From Sambucus nigra (taxonomy: Eukaryota; Streptophyta; Magnoliopsida; Dipsacales; Adoxaceae): DNA of 64,000 bases. The notes beneath the pieces are model-generated. The model was not told the DNA's origin, ran no database searches, and saw nothing but the letters and a program-made list of their open reading frames with translations. This document shows positions 25,223 through 37,182 of this stretch, piece by piece (within the stretch, counting starts at the first letter, position 1; each line of letters starts with the position of its first letter). Made by a program: the position numbers and the translations under genes. The stretch spans positions 5,688,046-5,752,045 of the forward strand of contig OX422214.1 in NCBI GenBank assembly GCA_949130495.1, in the 5' to 3' direction.

Positions 25223-28218
25223 TGTAATAACCCAAGTTTTCGAGCGACTATTTTATACTATTTTGCCTGATGGGCTAATTTTATAAAATAGGGGATGTTG
25301 GAGTAAATATTATTTCCCGTGAGACTTAGGGATAATATTTACTATGTTTTGACTATTTACCGTTATGAGAAGGTAAATAGCGTTATATTGTGTATTATTT
25401 CGTCGTTATATGTAAAACGACGGTTATGACCTATATTTAAATTTGGGTATAATTAATGAAATTTGGAACGTAAAAATAGTTCGCACTTTCCCGAATGCCA
25501 AAATAGGGGGTGCGGTTGTTTTTAGAATAGTCGTGATAGTCAAAATAAGTGCCCAGTTGTAATTTTTGAGATTCGGGCATTTTTAAGGGGTTATGACTCA
25601 AATTAGTGGTTACGAGTCATTTTAGTGGTGTATTAGCAATTTATAAGTGGGGGTTTATGTTTTGAGACCCGTATAAATCCCCCACCCCTTTTTCTTTTCT
25701 TCATTTTTGGTGGGAGAAGCCAAAGGAGAGAGATAGAGAGTTGGGAGAAGTAGAGAGAAAGAGAGAATGGAGGATTTGGGCCGGATTCCGTCGCTACCGG
25801 AAGTGTTCCGAGACTACGAACCTCGAGGCAAGTTTCTTACTTGATAGATATTGATTTAATGTGATAAATCTGCATGTGTAGTTAAGTTTTGGAAGGTTTA
25901 AACCATAAATGGGTTTTTGTTGATTTTGGGTGTTTAATCTTAAATCCTATGTTTTAATTTGATTTGAAGAGAAATCATTAGTTATTTGAGGTGTAGAAAT
26001 GATTTTATAGTAGTATTTGTTGTTGTGGTTGGGAGAAATAGCGGGTAGAAGCTTGGATGGCTCGTTAATGGCCGAAACAGCTTCTCGGAGAAGAAGATGT
26101 CGGCCAGGATCGATCGAAGCCTTCGATCGATCGATGGCCAGGGGTCGATCGATCGACCTCTCCTGAAAAGGTGAGGTTTTTCAAATTTTTTTTTAGCCCT
26201 TTTTCTTTTAGGTTCGAGGTTTAGGAACCTTCCTTTGGGAAGTAATTAAGAGTCCTAGAGGGTGGTTTTGGGTAGACTAATGCCCTAGGATTAAATGGGA
26301 TATTTAGGCTTACCCGAGGGCTAAGTTGCGTAGGTTGATATCCGAATGATTTAGGAGATTAACCTAGAGATGAATTGGAGATAAAATTTTAAGGTTGAGA
26401 CAATTGGGAGACTCACCTTGAGGGAGATTCACTTTAATGGTTTAAAATATTATATTGAAGTCTTAGAGACTAATTTGAGGGTTATGGCACTTCGAGTCTT
26501 AGGTCATTAATAAAATATGACTTTAAGAATGGGAAGTACATAAAGATAAAATATGGTACTAATAAATAGTACAAATGATTTTGAGAATGTAAAATTGGAT
26601 GTTTCCAAAAGGAAATGTAATGGTTTTCATAAGTGTAAATGGATGGATACACACCTCTCTAAATCGCTATCATAAGGGAAATCGCGCGCGTTGTGGTGAA
26701 GCCCCCTGGCTAATGAATGCAGGGTGGATATATTCCCTAGGCCATGTGAGCGTTTGTGATTGCATATTTTTCTGCGATGGTTAGGAGATTCTGGGTGTGG
26801 TCTTGACTATCCCGCAGGCACATGGCCGCTTCCCGACGTTTCGATAGGATACCAGGTTGTCTTGGAGGCCCTGGAAGATTATAGCCATTTAGGGGCGCGC
26901 ACAGTGGGGAAACCCGGACGGGAGGTCTTAGAATCGTTATATATATATATGAATATAACTATTCTAAATCAAGTTGGACTTGATGTTTGATGGGTGCCAT
27001 AAAGAGCACAGTGAAAGTGCCATAAAGAGTACGATGAAAATGCCATAAAGAGCATATGATGATGATTATATTCCTGATAAGGAAGATATTTTTACAAAGT
27101 GAACAATTGTGATAAATGCCACAAAGAGCATAAAAACTATGATTATATTTCCTGATAAGGAACAAATCCATGAAATGAATTAGTATACGATGAAATTAAT
27201 TTGGTAAACATTTGATAAAGTGTTGTACCATTTATATGTATATTCCTAAACAAAGAATTAGGAATTGTGCCATTAGATGATGGATGGGTTTTATTTTATA
27301 TTTTCTTTGTGTAGCTGTAGATGTGACCTCCCACACATATGCACACACACATTTATAATTATTATTTATTTCGTGCTTAGGGTCTAATGGACCTCGACAA
27401 TCAACCTTGCCTAAGTAGTAGTGTATCGAGGGGGTTCCTTATTTGGATTTCGATTTGCGAGACACCCCACGCACGAATAGGGCATAGTGTTGAGAATGGG
27501 GAGAAGTTAGCCCTTAGTACTTAGGGTTAACTAGAACATCTCACGATATTGCGCTAGGTTGCTGCTAGATTGAGAGGTGAGAAATATTATTGTTATCTGC
27601 GAGAGAATTACGCACTTAACTGTCATGCATTTTAGTCACATGGTAATCATATCAAACCAGGTCCTGACCCGTATCTCTATTTCTCTATTCCTGCATATCC
27701 TTTGCCGTTACAGGTGCTCTTCCGCATGGACGCCCGTATTTACATATTCCCTTCCAGTTGTCATGGAGCTACAACATATTGCGGATGTTGTAGGATACTT
27801 GTAGTAGACGCTCCTCTCTATTTTACTCTAATTATGTTAAGTATATTTTATTCGGGCTTGTTTGCCCAAGGTATTGTACTCATTCATTATATAGTAAATA
27901 CTGAATTGTAATACTTAATGTATTATTTGTATTGGATTGTGCACCGACAGCTTATTCGGTGATTATTTATTGTATTGTCATACTTCATTCATCGATTTTT
28001 TATACCCACCGTTTTTACAATGGGATTGTCTAAGTGTTTTTTTTTTCTTTTACTTTCAAATTTTTTGTATATGACAATTCGTTTTTCTAAAATGATTGGT
28101 GGTTATCTCATACTATTATGTTAATCGACAGTGATGCTAAGAATGGACCATCTATGATTCCTGTGATTATTAGAGTATTGGGCTGGCCACCTATTATTTT
28201 AGTAGGCGGGTTGTCATA
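25223..28218 (+). repeat. Element E 3' LTR
   Basis: 2996 bp, matching 18517-21539. TATAAAT at 25672-25678, donor-like GAG|GCAAGT (intron side from 25828), palindromes 26107-26157, CATAAAGAGCA repeats, stem-loop motif 27413-27476, acceptor-like TTACAG|GTGCTC (AG ends 27713). Ends GGTTGTCATA (CA decayed to TA). Confidence 0.9.
27413..27476 (+). other. Stem-loop motif copy, element E 3' LTR
   Basis: Same position as 20735-20796. The outer pairing GGGGG/ACCCC region is kept; the inner hairpin has a mismatch (TCGA opposite GCGA). Confidence 0.75.
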
Positions 28219-28638
28219 ATAAACGAAAACGAGATTGCCAATGCGGCTAAAGCAACTAGACTTATATTAGAAAGATTTAATTTAATTTCTACATCCATAG
28301 CAGCTACCCAAGACTATAACAGTAGCTTTGTTAAAGACTTACATTTAGATTTAAAGGCTAAGACAATAGGATTAACCACCTTCTATATAGACTTTGTTAA
28401 ATTCCAACAAAATTTATCAAATTACCTTAATAATATGGAAAGCCATAATCTATCCAAAATGAATAGTATTATTAATGAACTTAGACTAGACATGGCCCAA
28501 TTAGAAGAAAAATACAAAGAAATTATAAATGGAACTAAGGTTGTATATAATAAGCCTTCCCAAGCAGAAATATACTCACCTTTTATTCTAACTCGTTTAG
28601 ATAAAATAAAAAAAAAATATAGAATCTATAGAAGTTAG
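28219..28638 (+). pseudogene. Viral 5' ORF, continued after element E
   Basis: Starts with the ATAAA duplication and stays open in one frame to a stop at 28636-28638. The product is helical and rich in N, K, L and I (for example AKATRLILERFNL, then MNSIINELRLDMAQLEEKYKEI), which reads as coiled coil. It continues the ORF broken at 18511. The open frame recorded from the internal Met at 28435 is only its last 67 codons. Function by position: a small 5' product of a badna/tungro-like virus. Confidence 0.6.
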
Positions 28639-28642
28639 AACA

Positions 28643-28861
28643 ATGAAACAACAAGAAAAAGATAATGAAATAAAAGACTATATTAAAAATGTTACAAAAT
28701 CCCTAGTTAATTCTCTAGCTAGACATAGTGAAGAAACTTCTGAGAAGATTAGAAAAGAGAATAAGAATTTTAAAGAAGAAATCATTAGTAATATAAAAAG
28801 ACAAAAAGATTATTCAGACTTTTTAGAAAGAATTAAAAAACGACTTAACAAAAACAGGTAA
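28643..28861 (+). pseudogene. Viral small coiled-coil ORF (ORF2-like)
   Basis: 72 codons from ATG 28643, four bases after the previous stop; such close or overlapping small ORFs are typical of badna/tungro-type viruses. The product is highly charged (EKDNEIKDYIKN, SEETSEKIRKENKNFKEE) and ends in a basic tail (RIKKRLNKNR), as do small nucleic-acid-binding viral proteins. No further domain. The next ~130 bases carry several stops before the movement-protein region. Confidence 0.55.
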
Positions 28862-28984
28862 CCACCTATAAATTTAGAGAATCCCCTCCTATATAAACTA
28901 GAAAAACGAATACCATAGGTAAACGAGTCATAAATGACGGATTAGATAAGATTAGTAAGATACTTAGCTCTATCCCAAATATTG

Positions 28985-29757
28985 GACAGAGTAATCATAT
29001 GCTCTAAAGACTTAAAGATTCAACCTCCAATGTTAGGACTTGGTGGAAGGAAATAAATTTTACCAATCCTCTCCAATGGAAAGAATGGGGTGAAGTTGAC
29101 TGGAAGATTATTGAAGATTCCATTCATAATGGAAAACTTCCAGCCGTTAGATACATACAGTTGTTTAAGGAAGGTGCCACTCCTAAGACTCCTAAATATA
29201 ACATGACTTACCATTGTAGGAATCATGTGTTAGAGAAATCCTATAATGAGCTCCAAGTGTTTGACTCCGAATGGCTTAGATATAGAGGAACTGATAGGAA
29301 GTTCCAATTCCAAACCTTTGGCTTTTTTCAAACAAGAATCCAAGGATTACATAGACCTCAGAATAATATCAACATATTATGTTGTTTAGTAGATAAAAGA
29401 CGGAAAGATTTTGAGAAGATCCTTATTGGGATAGCCCAACTAGAAATGTCAGATAATATAGGATACTTTAATGTCATTCCAGCATTTACAGTAACCGTAG
29501 ACACAGCCAAACATTTTAAGTCAAGCTTATATTCTAGTGGCTATGAAGACTATATTATCCCATACGCTAATATAAATATAGAATTCCAAAGCTATGTGAG
29601 GTTCTCCCAATTTCCTTATGACGGAATGCAATCGGGAATTCCTAGCGGTAGACTTAATGAAGAAATCTTAGTTAGAACCAATGTGGCAGACTATAATCAT
29701 ACTTATAGTATTATGAATACTAGACCTATGAGAGAAAAAGATAAGACGCTTTGGTAA
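28985..29757 (+). pseudogene. Viral movement-protein-like region (start of polyprotein)
   Basis: Open from about 29008 to a TAA at 29755-29757. The block from 29419 (KILIGIAQLEMSD, then YFNVIPAFTV) resembles the '30K' movement-protein fold of plant pararetroviruses, which lets virus pass through plasmodesmata. It lies before the capsid region, where the movement protein sits in Caulimoviridae polyproteins. The recorded start at 29161 is only the first Met after the upstream stop; earlier residues in frame (WWKEINFTNPLQWKEWGEV) look like the same protein. The call rests on position and pattern, so it is tentative. Confidence 0.6.
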
Positions 29758-30627
29758 TTGCCAGAATTTCAAGAAACTATGACTATACAAAATAAACCTT
29801 TGTTTATTAATCAAGACAACATCACTGGAAATGTTACCATCCAGTTTGGTCCTCCTAAGATTTTCAATAAGAATATTCAGGTCGAAGAAATTAGATTTAG
29901 GAATATTGGAGAAGCCATAATCAATGATCCTTCAGAAGGAGAATGTCGTAGTAAGACTAGTGCCAGTTTACTAAGACAAGCCCTTGTAATTAGACTTAGA
30001 AGATCATTTGAACAAAAAGACTTACTTAAAGAAAAAGCTAGGATCCAAAACTTTGGACAAGAGCCCTCAGAATTGGATATGAAGACATTTAAAGATCACC
30101 TTAAGAAAAGTCATTCAGTTAGATTTCAAGAAAGAGAAAAATTTAATATGATAGCTCAAGAGCGTATATTAAAATTAAAAGAATCTAAGAATACAAAAGA
30201 ACTTCTTTGAAACCTAAGACTAATATAAGAAGGAGAACAAAGATTAATGCCAGCTACACAAGTAGAGCCTAGTAAGCAAGAGATAGGAAGTTGTAGTAGG
30301 CTAGAAGACGCTCCAAGACTTTTTAGTAAACCAATAGGAATAAATATTCCAATATACTCAAGAACGGTAGTTAAGACTAAACCTGATTATATAAAAGACT
30401 TTCCAACTACTGACAAGAGTTTCACTCCTATTAAGACTATGGCAAGCCAAGAACTAAATCCAGTAGGTATATACCTTAACTTAGACAATGTTCAAGATAG
30501 GAATAAGGCCTTAGATGAATGGCATAATCAAAAGAAATTTTTTTTTTCATCTAATGAAGAATGGGATGCAAGTTCATATAAACAATACGCTGAGCAATCC
30601 ATTAGAGGTATTGAAAAAGATTATTAG
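29758..30627 (+). pseudogene. Viral polyprotein segment between movement and capsid regions
   Basis: Two open stretches in the same frame as the movement-protein region (29758-30210, 30247-30627), separated only by stops, so this is one reading frame with nonsense changes. The first part is charged and helical (RRSFEQKDLLKEKARI); the second includes PVGIYLNLDNV and WDASSYKQY. It probably leads into the capsid protein. A frame change follows near 30625. No separate domain was recognised. Confidence 0.55.
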
Positions 30628-31475
30628 ATAGTTTAAGAAATGCTACAGATGAAGACTCCTTAGTTAAGATTGAAAAGATGAAATAAAACTTAGAAGAAAG
30701 ATCAATTGAAGAATATATTCAATTGTTTACATCAGAATTCATTGGAGCTGGACATCTAGCTCAAATCAATGAACAAGACTTAGCAAAAACTAAGTTAGCC
30801 CTCGTTACCATTTGCAAATTAGATAAGATAAATGAATATAGCAATAATTATGAGCAGCTATATTACCAAATTAAAGAATTTGGAGAAACCTTAAAAGATG
30901 AATACTTTAGAAAGATACATACCATAGGACAAATCCAAATTAATGAATATAGGAATTGGCCAAGAGTAGATGGAGTTAAGAATAACTCCCATGGTGAAAG
31001 AATCAATTTTGCCAAAGACTCTATCATATCTAAGAGACGTGATATAACTCAAGGAAAGTTGATAGAAGAGACTTTCAAGCAGATCCCTCCAATCAAAGAC
31101 GAAAGATACATCGCTCCAATCTAGTGGGGATGTGGAAGTGAATCTAAGAAATACAAAAAGAAATTAGAATGGAAACATAGGAAGTTGAAGACAAGACCTT
31201 TGGGATATCCAAAGAAGTATAAATTTAGACAATCTACTACTTTTAGAGAAAGGAATCCTAAGAGTAAGAAAAATAGATTTAACCAAAGAAGATACTTTAA
31301 GAATAATAATAATAGTAAATATAAGAAGGTTACTAATTATCTAATTATAGGAAAGACAAAGATATAGCCCAATCTAAAACTGCCATCAATGAATGTTACA
31401 CTTACGGCAAAGAAGGACACTTTGCTAAAGACTACCCTAGTAAGAAAGATAAAGAAGGTATTAAGATCATTAATA
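30628..31475 (+). pseudogene. Viral capsid-like region with CCHC zinc knuckle
   Basis: Reads in a new frame from about 30628, with one stop before the open stretch 30723-31124 (EYIQLFTSEFIGAG, YYQIKEFGETLKDEYF). A very basic segment (31185-31367, RRYFKNNNNSKYKK) precedes a zinc knuckle at 31394-31438. In the knuckle the first Cys and the His remain, but the second and last Cys codons read TAC (Tyr). A helical core, basic run and knuckle in this order are the usual C-terminal part of a Caulimoviridae capsid protein. Broken by stops and at least one frame change. Confidence 0.65.
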
Positions 31476-32235
31476 CGATATTAGATTATGCAGATTAGAA
31501 AGAGTTAGATATCCTATATGCTATAGAAATATCAGACATAGAAGATGATGACAATACTAGTATCTATAGTGCATACACAGACAGTGATTCAGAAGATTAT
31601 AGCGATAATGATGAGTATGAAGACTCTCAAGATACTTTAGACTTGTATATGATGCATACTAATCAAGATAATTTAGATGACGAATATATAGACTTTGAAG
31701 AAGCTTGGTATAAGTGTGTATTAAGCCCCTTTTTCAAGAAAATATGGATAATTAGTAATCCTGAGTTACTAACCTATATACCTAGATGTTACTTTGATGA
31801 AAGACATTATTGCAAATTTGAAATGAAATGTACCAAAAAAAACTTTAGATGTGTAGAATGCTTTGATGTTATACTAATAGAATTATTTATGGTTTGTGTT
31901 TTTTGTCAATTACACTACCATGAAGACTATTGGAGAACCAGATTTTGAGAAATTTATACTAACCAGTATGTTACACAAATAGACTTAGATCTTAGAACAT
32001 ATTATCAAGACATTGATAAAAATATGGCCAAAAGATTGCAAGAAAACGAAGACTTCAAAGGAAAGGGAATTTCCTATGAATTATAATGATACCATTCTGA
32101 TAGTAGTTCAGAAGACCAAATACCCTTAGATTTTGTAGATAAACCTCATAAAGGAATATCTATTTTAGAAAAGAACAATTTAGGAATTTCTACTAAACCA
32201 CATTCTTGTTTTGTAGAATTATTTGTTCAACACAA
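31476..32235 (+). pseudogene. Viral acidic linker with cysteine-rich stretch
   Basis: 31490-31690 encodes a strongly acidic stretch (ISDIEDDDNTS, DSDSEDYSDNDEYED), then a Cys/His-rich stretch in the open frame 31643-31948 (CKFEMKCTKKNFRCVECF, CVFCQLHYHEDYW). The spacing CX4C...CX2C...CX2C resembles a second zinc-binding region between the capsid knuckle and protease, as described for badnavirus and tungrovirus polyproteins. Frame changes lie on both sides. Confidence 0.55.
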
Positions 32236-32700
32236 AGATTATCCTAAAAGACTTTCAGCTTTGTAGATACAGGGTGATCTAAGAGTATTTGTAAGGCTAA
32301 TGCCTTCCCGGAAGACTATTTTTTAGAAAGTACTCAGGAAATCTATGGTAAAGTGGCTAATGGAGATCCATTTACCTTAATTTCCAGACTATTCCTATTT
32401 ATTTTAAATTAGGAAATCAGACCAACAAAACCGTTAATCATCGGTTTTGGATAATGGATCGTCTTACTTTCAAAGGAAACATTATTTTAGGACATGACTT
32501 TATTAGTAAATATCATTCTTATATGCAATATAATGATAAGATATTAATTAGTGATAATGAGGAATTTAATAATAAAGCTCCTCTAATAGATCACAAGACT
32601 GCCTTTGACCTTATGCAGGTCAAACCCAATTATAGACCCATAAAACATCATAGTTCTTCAGCTAATCATGGTGTACCTAGACCTACAACCCAATAAGAAG
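32236..32700 (+). pseudogene. Viral aspartic protease region
   Basis: An active-site-like D-T-G at 32266-32274 is followed at once by TGA. Downstream, the open stretch 32454-32696 carries the C-terminal protease signature (IILGHDFISKY). In Caulimoviridae this retropepsin-like enzyme cleaves the polyprotein. Catalytic Asp is present, but the stop and a frame change between the two halves kill it. Confidence 0.7.
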
Positions 32701-32846
32701 CCCTAGATATTACTAAACCCTTACAAAAAGAGTGTAAGTGTCCAGACCAAAAGTCTTATAAGCAAATAGCACTTATACAGCAAGACATATTAGATCAAGC
32801 CCATCATACCTTATTATAGGTTCAAGATATATCCAAACAGAAGAAA

Positions 32847-33518
32847 ATGGATATAGAAGTAGAAAAGGAAAATATTAGGCAACTATCAGAGCCTACTTTA
32901 GGAGAAAATACCATCGTTAAGTGGGATAAAGACCAAAGCTATTGTGAAATAATCCCTATTAATCCAGACGCCACTATTAATGGTGGAACCTATAAGAAAG
33001 GATATTCACAAGAAGATAGGGAAGAATTTAAAAAAGACATAGACGAAATGCTTAAGTTAGGCATTATTAGAGAAAGTAAAAGTAGACATAATAACCTAGC
33101 CTTCTATGTTCAAAATGAATCTAAACGTAAAAGAGGAAAAAGACGTATGGTTATAGATTATAGACAATTAAATAATAATTGTGAATTTGATTCTTATAAG
33201 ATACCAGACAAGAATAATTTAATCAATTTGACTGAAGATAGAATTATATTCAGTAAGTTTGATTGCAAGTCAGGCTTTTGGCAAATTAAGATGCATCCAG
33301 ACAGTATTACTTGGACAACCTTTAGTGTGCCCCAAGGAAAATACAAATGGATAGTAATTCCATTTAGATACTTGAACGCTCCTCAAGTATTCCAAAGAAG
33401 AATGGATAATATATTTAGACCTTATTCAGAATTTTATCTTGTTTACATAGATGATATTCTTGTAGCGAGTAAGACTGAGACAGAGCATGTAGACCATCTT
33501 AAAAAGATTATTTTATAA
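32847..33518 (+). pseudogene. Viral reverse transcriptase region
   Basis: Best-preserved viral segment: 223 open codons ending at TAA 33516-33518. Visible RT motifs: RRMVIDYRQLN, FSKFDCKSGFWQI, PFRYLNAPQVFQRRMD (where PFGL(K/C)NAP is usual, so one core Gly is now Arg), and the catalytic YIDDILV with YIDD at 33444-33455. The enzyme copies the pregenomic RNA. The stop just after the catalytic motif would separate it from RNase H. The frame is open upstream of the Met at 32847 only to a stop near 32817. Confidence 0.85.
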
Positions 33519-34275
33519 TTAGACAAACATGGTATTGTTATTTACGAAAGGAAAATGCAATTATTTTAGACTGAAATAGATTTTGTTGGAATGCATATTA
33601 ATAAAGGAATATTATCCTTAGCATAACACATAACTAAAAAGATTCTTGACTTCCCAGACCAACTTAAGGATAGAAAACAATTACAATCATTTTTAGGATT
33701 GCTTAATTGTGCTGCATACTTTATTAAAGACCTTGCTTCAAAAAGACAAAGCATAACTGCCAAATTAAAAGGAACAGACAAAGCCAATCCCTTTTATTGG
33801 ACTAAAGATGATTTTGAAGTCATAAGACAAAGTAAAGATGCAGTCAAGAATATTCCTTTACTTGAACTGTCTAATGTAGAAGACCAGTTTATAGTAGAAA
33901 CAGATGCCTCTGATAAACAATGGGGAGACGTATACTTTGTCATTGATCAACAAACAAAAAAGAAAAAACTTTGTAGACATAGTTCTGGAACCTTTACAGA
34001 CCCAGAAATAAGAACACTTCCCATGAAAAATAAGTTTTAGCTATAGTAAGGGCGATAGAAAAATATATGTTGTTCCTTAGACCTAAACATTTTACTATTT
34101 ATACTAACTCTTCCTATGCAGTAAAATTCAGAGATTTAGACTTGTCCAAATTAAGGACTAATAGACTAATTAGATGGCAACAATTTCTTAATGGTTATGA
34201 CTTCTCTGGTATACATATTAAGGGAAGTAAACATACCATTCCAGACATTATATCAAGACAACCAATGTTTGCTAA
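33519..34275 (+). pseudogene. Viral RT connection and RNase H region
   Basis: Continues from the RT stop. The connection part reads near 33650-33800 (LQSFLGLLNCAAYFIKDLA). The RNase H start has ETDAS (catalytic Asp codon 33903-33905), and the end lies in a shifted frame from 34045 (FTIYTNSSYA, NRLIRWQQFL, HIKGSKHTIPDIISRQ). No integrase follows, as expected for a pararetrovirus. At least two stops (near 33565 and 33625) and one frame change near 34040 break it. Confidence 0.8.
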
Positions 34276-35131
34276 TACTAATATAATTTCATGTTTTATG
34301 TTGCAAACAGAAGACCAAGAAGACATGAGTTCCTCTAGAACAACTAGACTGAATAGGGAAGACGTCGTAGACTATCTTAGACGCATAAGACCAAATGCTG
34401 GTGTAACGCAAAGACAGACTCATATTCAAGACTCTTAAGAAAGACCAATCCTAGAGAACTTTGATGATATCTTGGTTCCTCTAGGAAAATCTAGACAATA
34501 GATTATTGCTCAAAATAGACTCATTGGGAAGATGTATATTCCCCAATATAGACCCGATCAAAGATACCCAGACTTGATCAAATTTAGATGAGAATTTTCA
34601 GATGACGAAAATACTCTTATAGACGCCATATGGTGGAATGTGAAGAATAAACTATGGATTGAGTTCAAGAAAGACTTTGTCGCCATTGCCAGATTCATGA
34701 GGACTCAAAGACTTGCAGTTACCTAACTCCGTGCTACTGTTGTGCCTAGACCTCAGACTCAGACTTATGCTCAGACTCTTGGAGAAACCTCCAAAACCAG
34801 ACCTGTTGATTTCTGTTATGAGAAAAAGACTTTTAAGACTAAGATTATTATACCGTTTGGACATAATAATCTCTTATAAGCAGAAGACTTTCAAAAAGAA
34901 ACTAGTAACATTATTGATCATTTTAATATGTTATTATCAGAAATAAACAGATATTCTTTAATGATCAAAGATTTCTTCAAAGACGTTCAAAAAATATATC
35001 TTTTGGAAAATTAAACATGGCTCATATAACTCTTACAGACCACGGTTTCATTGGACTCGTTCTGATAAAAGATATTGAAGACGTTGTTGCCCTTGGAAAA
35101 ATAGTCCATGATTATGTTAAGAAGGTAGAAG
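34276..35131 (+). pseudogene. Viral polyprotein C-terminus or downstream ORF, first part
   Basis: Region after RNase H, broken by many stops. Readable pieces include REDVVDYLRRIRPNAG, IPQYRPDQRYPDLIKF and ENTLIDAIWWNVKNKLW. No known domain was recognised. A downstream ORF occurs in tungrovirus (ORF4) and caulimoviruses (transactivator), but no signature of either was seen. Interrupted at 35136 by a solo LTR and resumes at 38178. Confidence 0.45.
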
Positions 35132-35136
35132 ACTTC

Positions 35137-37151
35137 TGTAATACCCCGTATTTTTATGCTTTCTAAAATTGGGGATTTATTAAATTTGATGTGAGTTACT
35201 AATTTAATATAAATCCAAAAATTAATTATTTTTAATTACTAACGTGACGAGAGTTAGTAATTATTGGAAACTTGTTGAATATTACTAATGAACAAAGTAA
35301 TATATAAAATTGGTTCTATTAAATGTCACGAGTGAATAAAATGATAATTTTAGAAATTTAAGTCGGGACGCGCCCGTGTCGTGTCGGGACTAAATTTTGA
35401 TTAATAAAAGTGAATAAATTATAAGTAACCCGTATGGTCATTTTGAGTACGCTAAAGTGTCCGAAAGGGTCTAGATAGTCAAAATAATGTACCTGGGGGT
35501 TTAGTTTGGGTCTCGGCGTTTTTAGGCTTAATTAACACCCCAGGAGGGCGTTTTAGGCATTTTGTATTTTTGGGCTTGGAAACCTACGAATTTTCTAGGT
35601 TATATCTGATGCTTAGGGTTTTTTTCTAGGGTTAACACAACCAAAAACAAAAGACGGCCATTGGAGAAGGAAAGGAAGAGCTTACCAAGGAGTTCTAGGC
35701 CAAGAACCCCTCCGTTTGCACCGTCGTCCCCGCTAAACGTTATATCGCGCAACAAGGATCACCACCACACTGATTTCATCCACAAATCAGAAACAAAAAT
35801 TCCCAAGCAAGTATTTATCTTGCTTAATTTAGTTAATGCCTCATTCATATTAGTTTAGGGTTGATTAGGATGAGTTTTCATGAAAGAAAACCTATGTTGG
35901 AGGTTAGAAATCGCATGTTGTAGAGATATAAACATCATTCTGGAAATTCCCTTCACATGTAGAGGTTGAAGCACGAAATTACATTGGGTTAGAAGTAGAA
36001 ATTCTGGAAAAAGAATGAGAATAATTAAGTTAAAGAAATTTTTAGGGTTCATGAGAATTATAGAAATTTTGGCCCTTTTAATCCATGACACTTGATGAAA
36101 ACTCACATGCCTTACGTAGAATATTGTTCATTTGGGTTTATAATGATTGTGGTATAAATTTCTGGGAGTTTGGGAGTTAAAAACTTGGATTTGGATGATT
36201 TTGGATGATAATTCCCGTAACTCGTATTCTGCAGTTTTCGCCATACCTGCTTTATCGATCAATCGAGCCAAGAGCTTTGATCGATCGACGGTTCGATCGA
36301 TCAACCCCTTTATATCGATCGATCGACCCCTCCGAGGAAAAACTAGATTTTTCCTTACGTTAATTTAATCCGATTAAATGCGTAATAAATCTTGACTAAT
36401 GTTATTAGAACATAATGAAACATAAAAAGGACCAGTAGGGTCAAGGTAAACCCCGTGTAGTGGAACTTTAATGTAATGGGAAAATGAAGGGTGAATGGGA
36501 AAGATTCATACCTAAGAAATTTAATGTGTGTAGACTTAATAATCGAAATGTCTAGGAGTTGGATTAGAAGGAAAGAGAGGGCCTACTGAAATTGCACTTA
36601 GCTAAGGAAAATTTCTTTAAAAGATGAGAAGTGAGTTAGAATAAATTAAATTTCGAAAATAAAAATGAATAAGTTCGTTATAAGAAATAATCTAATAAAA
36701 ACGTACTAAGAATGGAATAATGTAATGTTGGGCCGTGGGCGTACCTAACATATGAATGTGAATAGTTATATATCTATATGACTCTATGATTGATCATATA
36801 TTTTATATGTGTGTAAAAATCATGCCCGCGCTACTTGCTATCCCTGAGGTTACCGCGCTGGGACAATCTTATCTCGATGGGACCTTTATGGGGGATATTG
36901 ACTCGTACCCTAAAAGATATGAATCCTTGGTACAGGCTATCGGATCGATAGTCAGATGGTCCTAAGAGACGTGAGTTTATGTGCTATCCTCTTAGTGACT
37001 TGGAAACTATGCTTCGCCTCATTTTGTATGTGTTTTTTGTTAATACAGTTCGAGAGTAATTCCGAACTAGTATTTCCCTTAGTACGAGTGATACGGGGAC
37101 TGGATAACAGAGTATGTTCGGACCATAGATTTTATGTGGGGTGCTGTTACA

Positions 37152-37182
<31 letters not shown>

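Larger units (their letters stand above)
18517..28218 (+). mobile_element. Gypsy-type LTR element E (non-coding), inserted in viral ORF
   Basis: Complete element of 9702 bp: 5' LTR 18517-21539, interior 21540-25222, 3' LTR 25223-28218, flanked by the perfect duplication ATAAA (18512-18516 and 28219-28223). Starts TGTAACAACCC; the outer right end has decayed from CA to TA. The interior has no intact gag or pol, only an RNase H relic near 24015-24125. The LTRs are very alike (about six differences in the first ~170 bases by eye), so insertion is younger than the coding decay would suggest unless the element moved in trans. Confidence 0.92.

Noticed and set aside
24822..25235. 137-codon minus-strand open frame
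   Set aside because: It is antisense to element E, begins in its 3' LTR and has no recognisable domain; chance opening.
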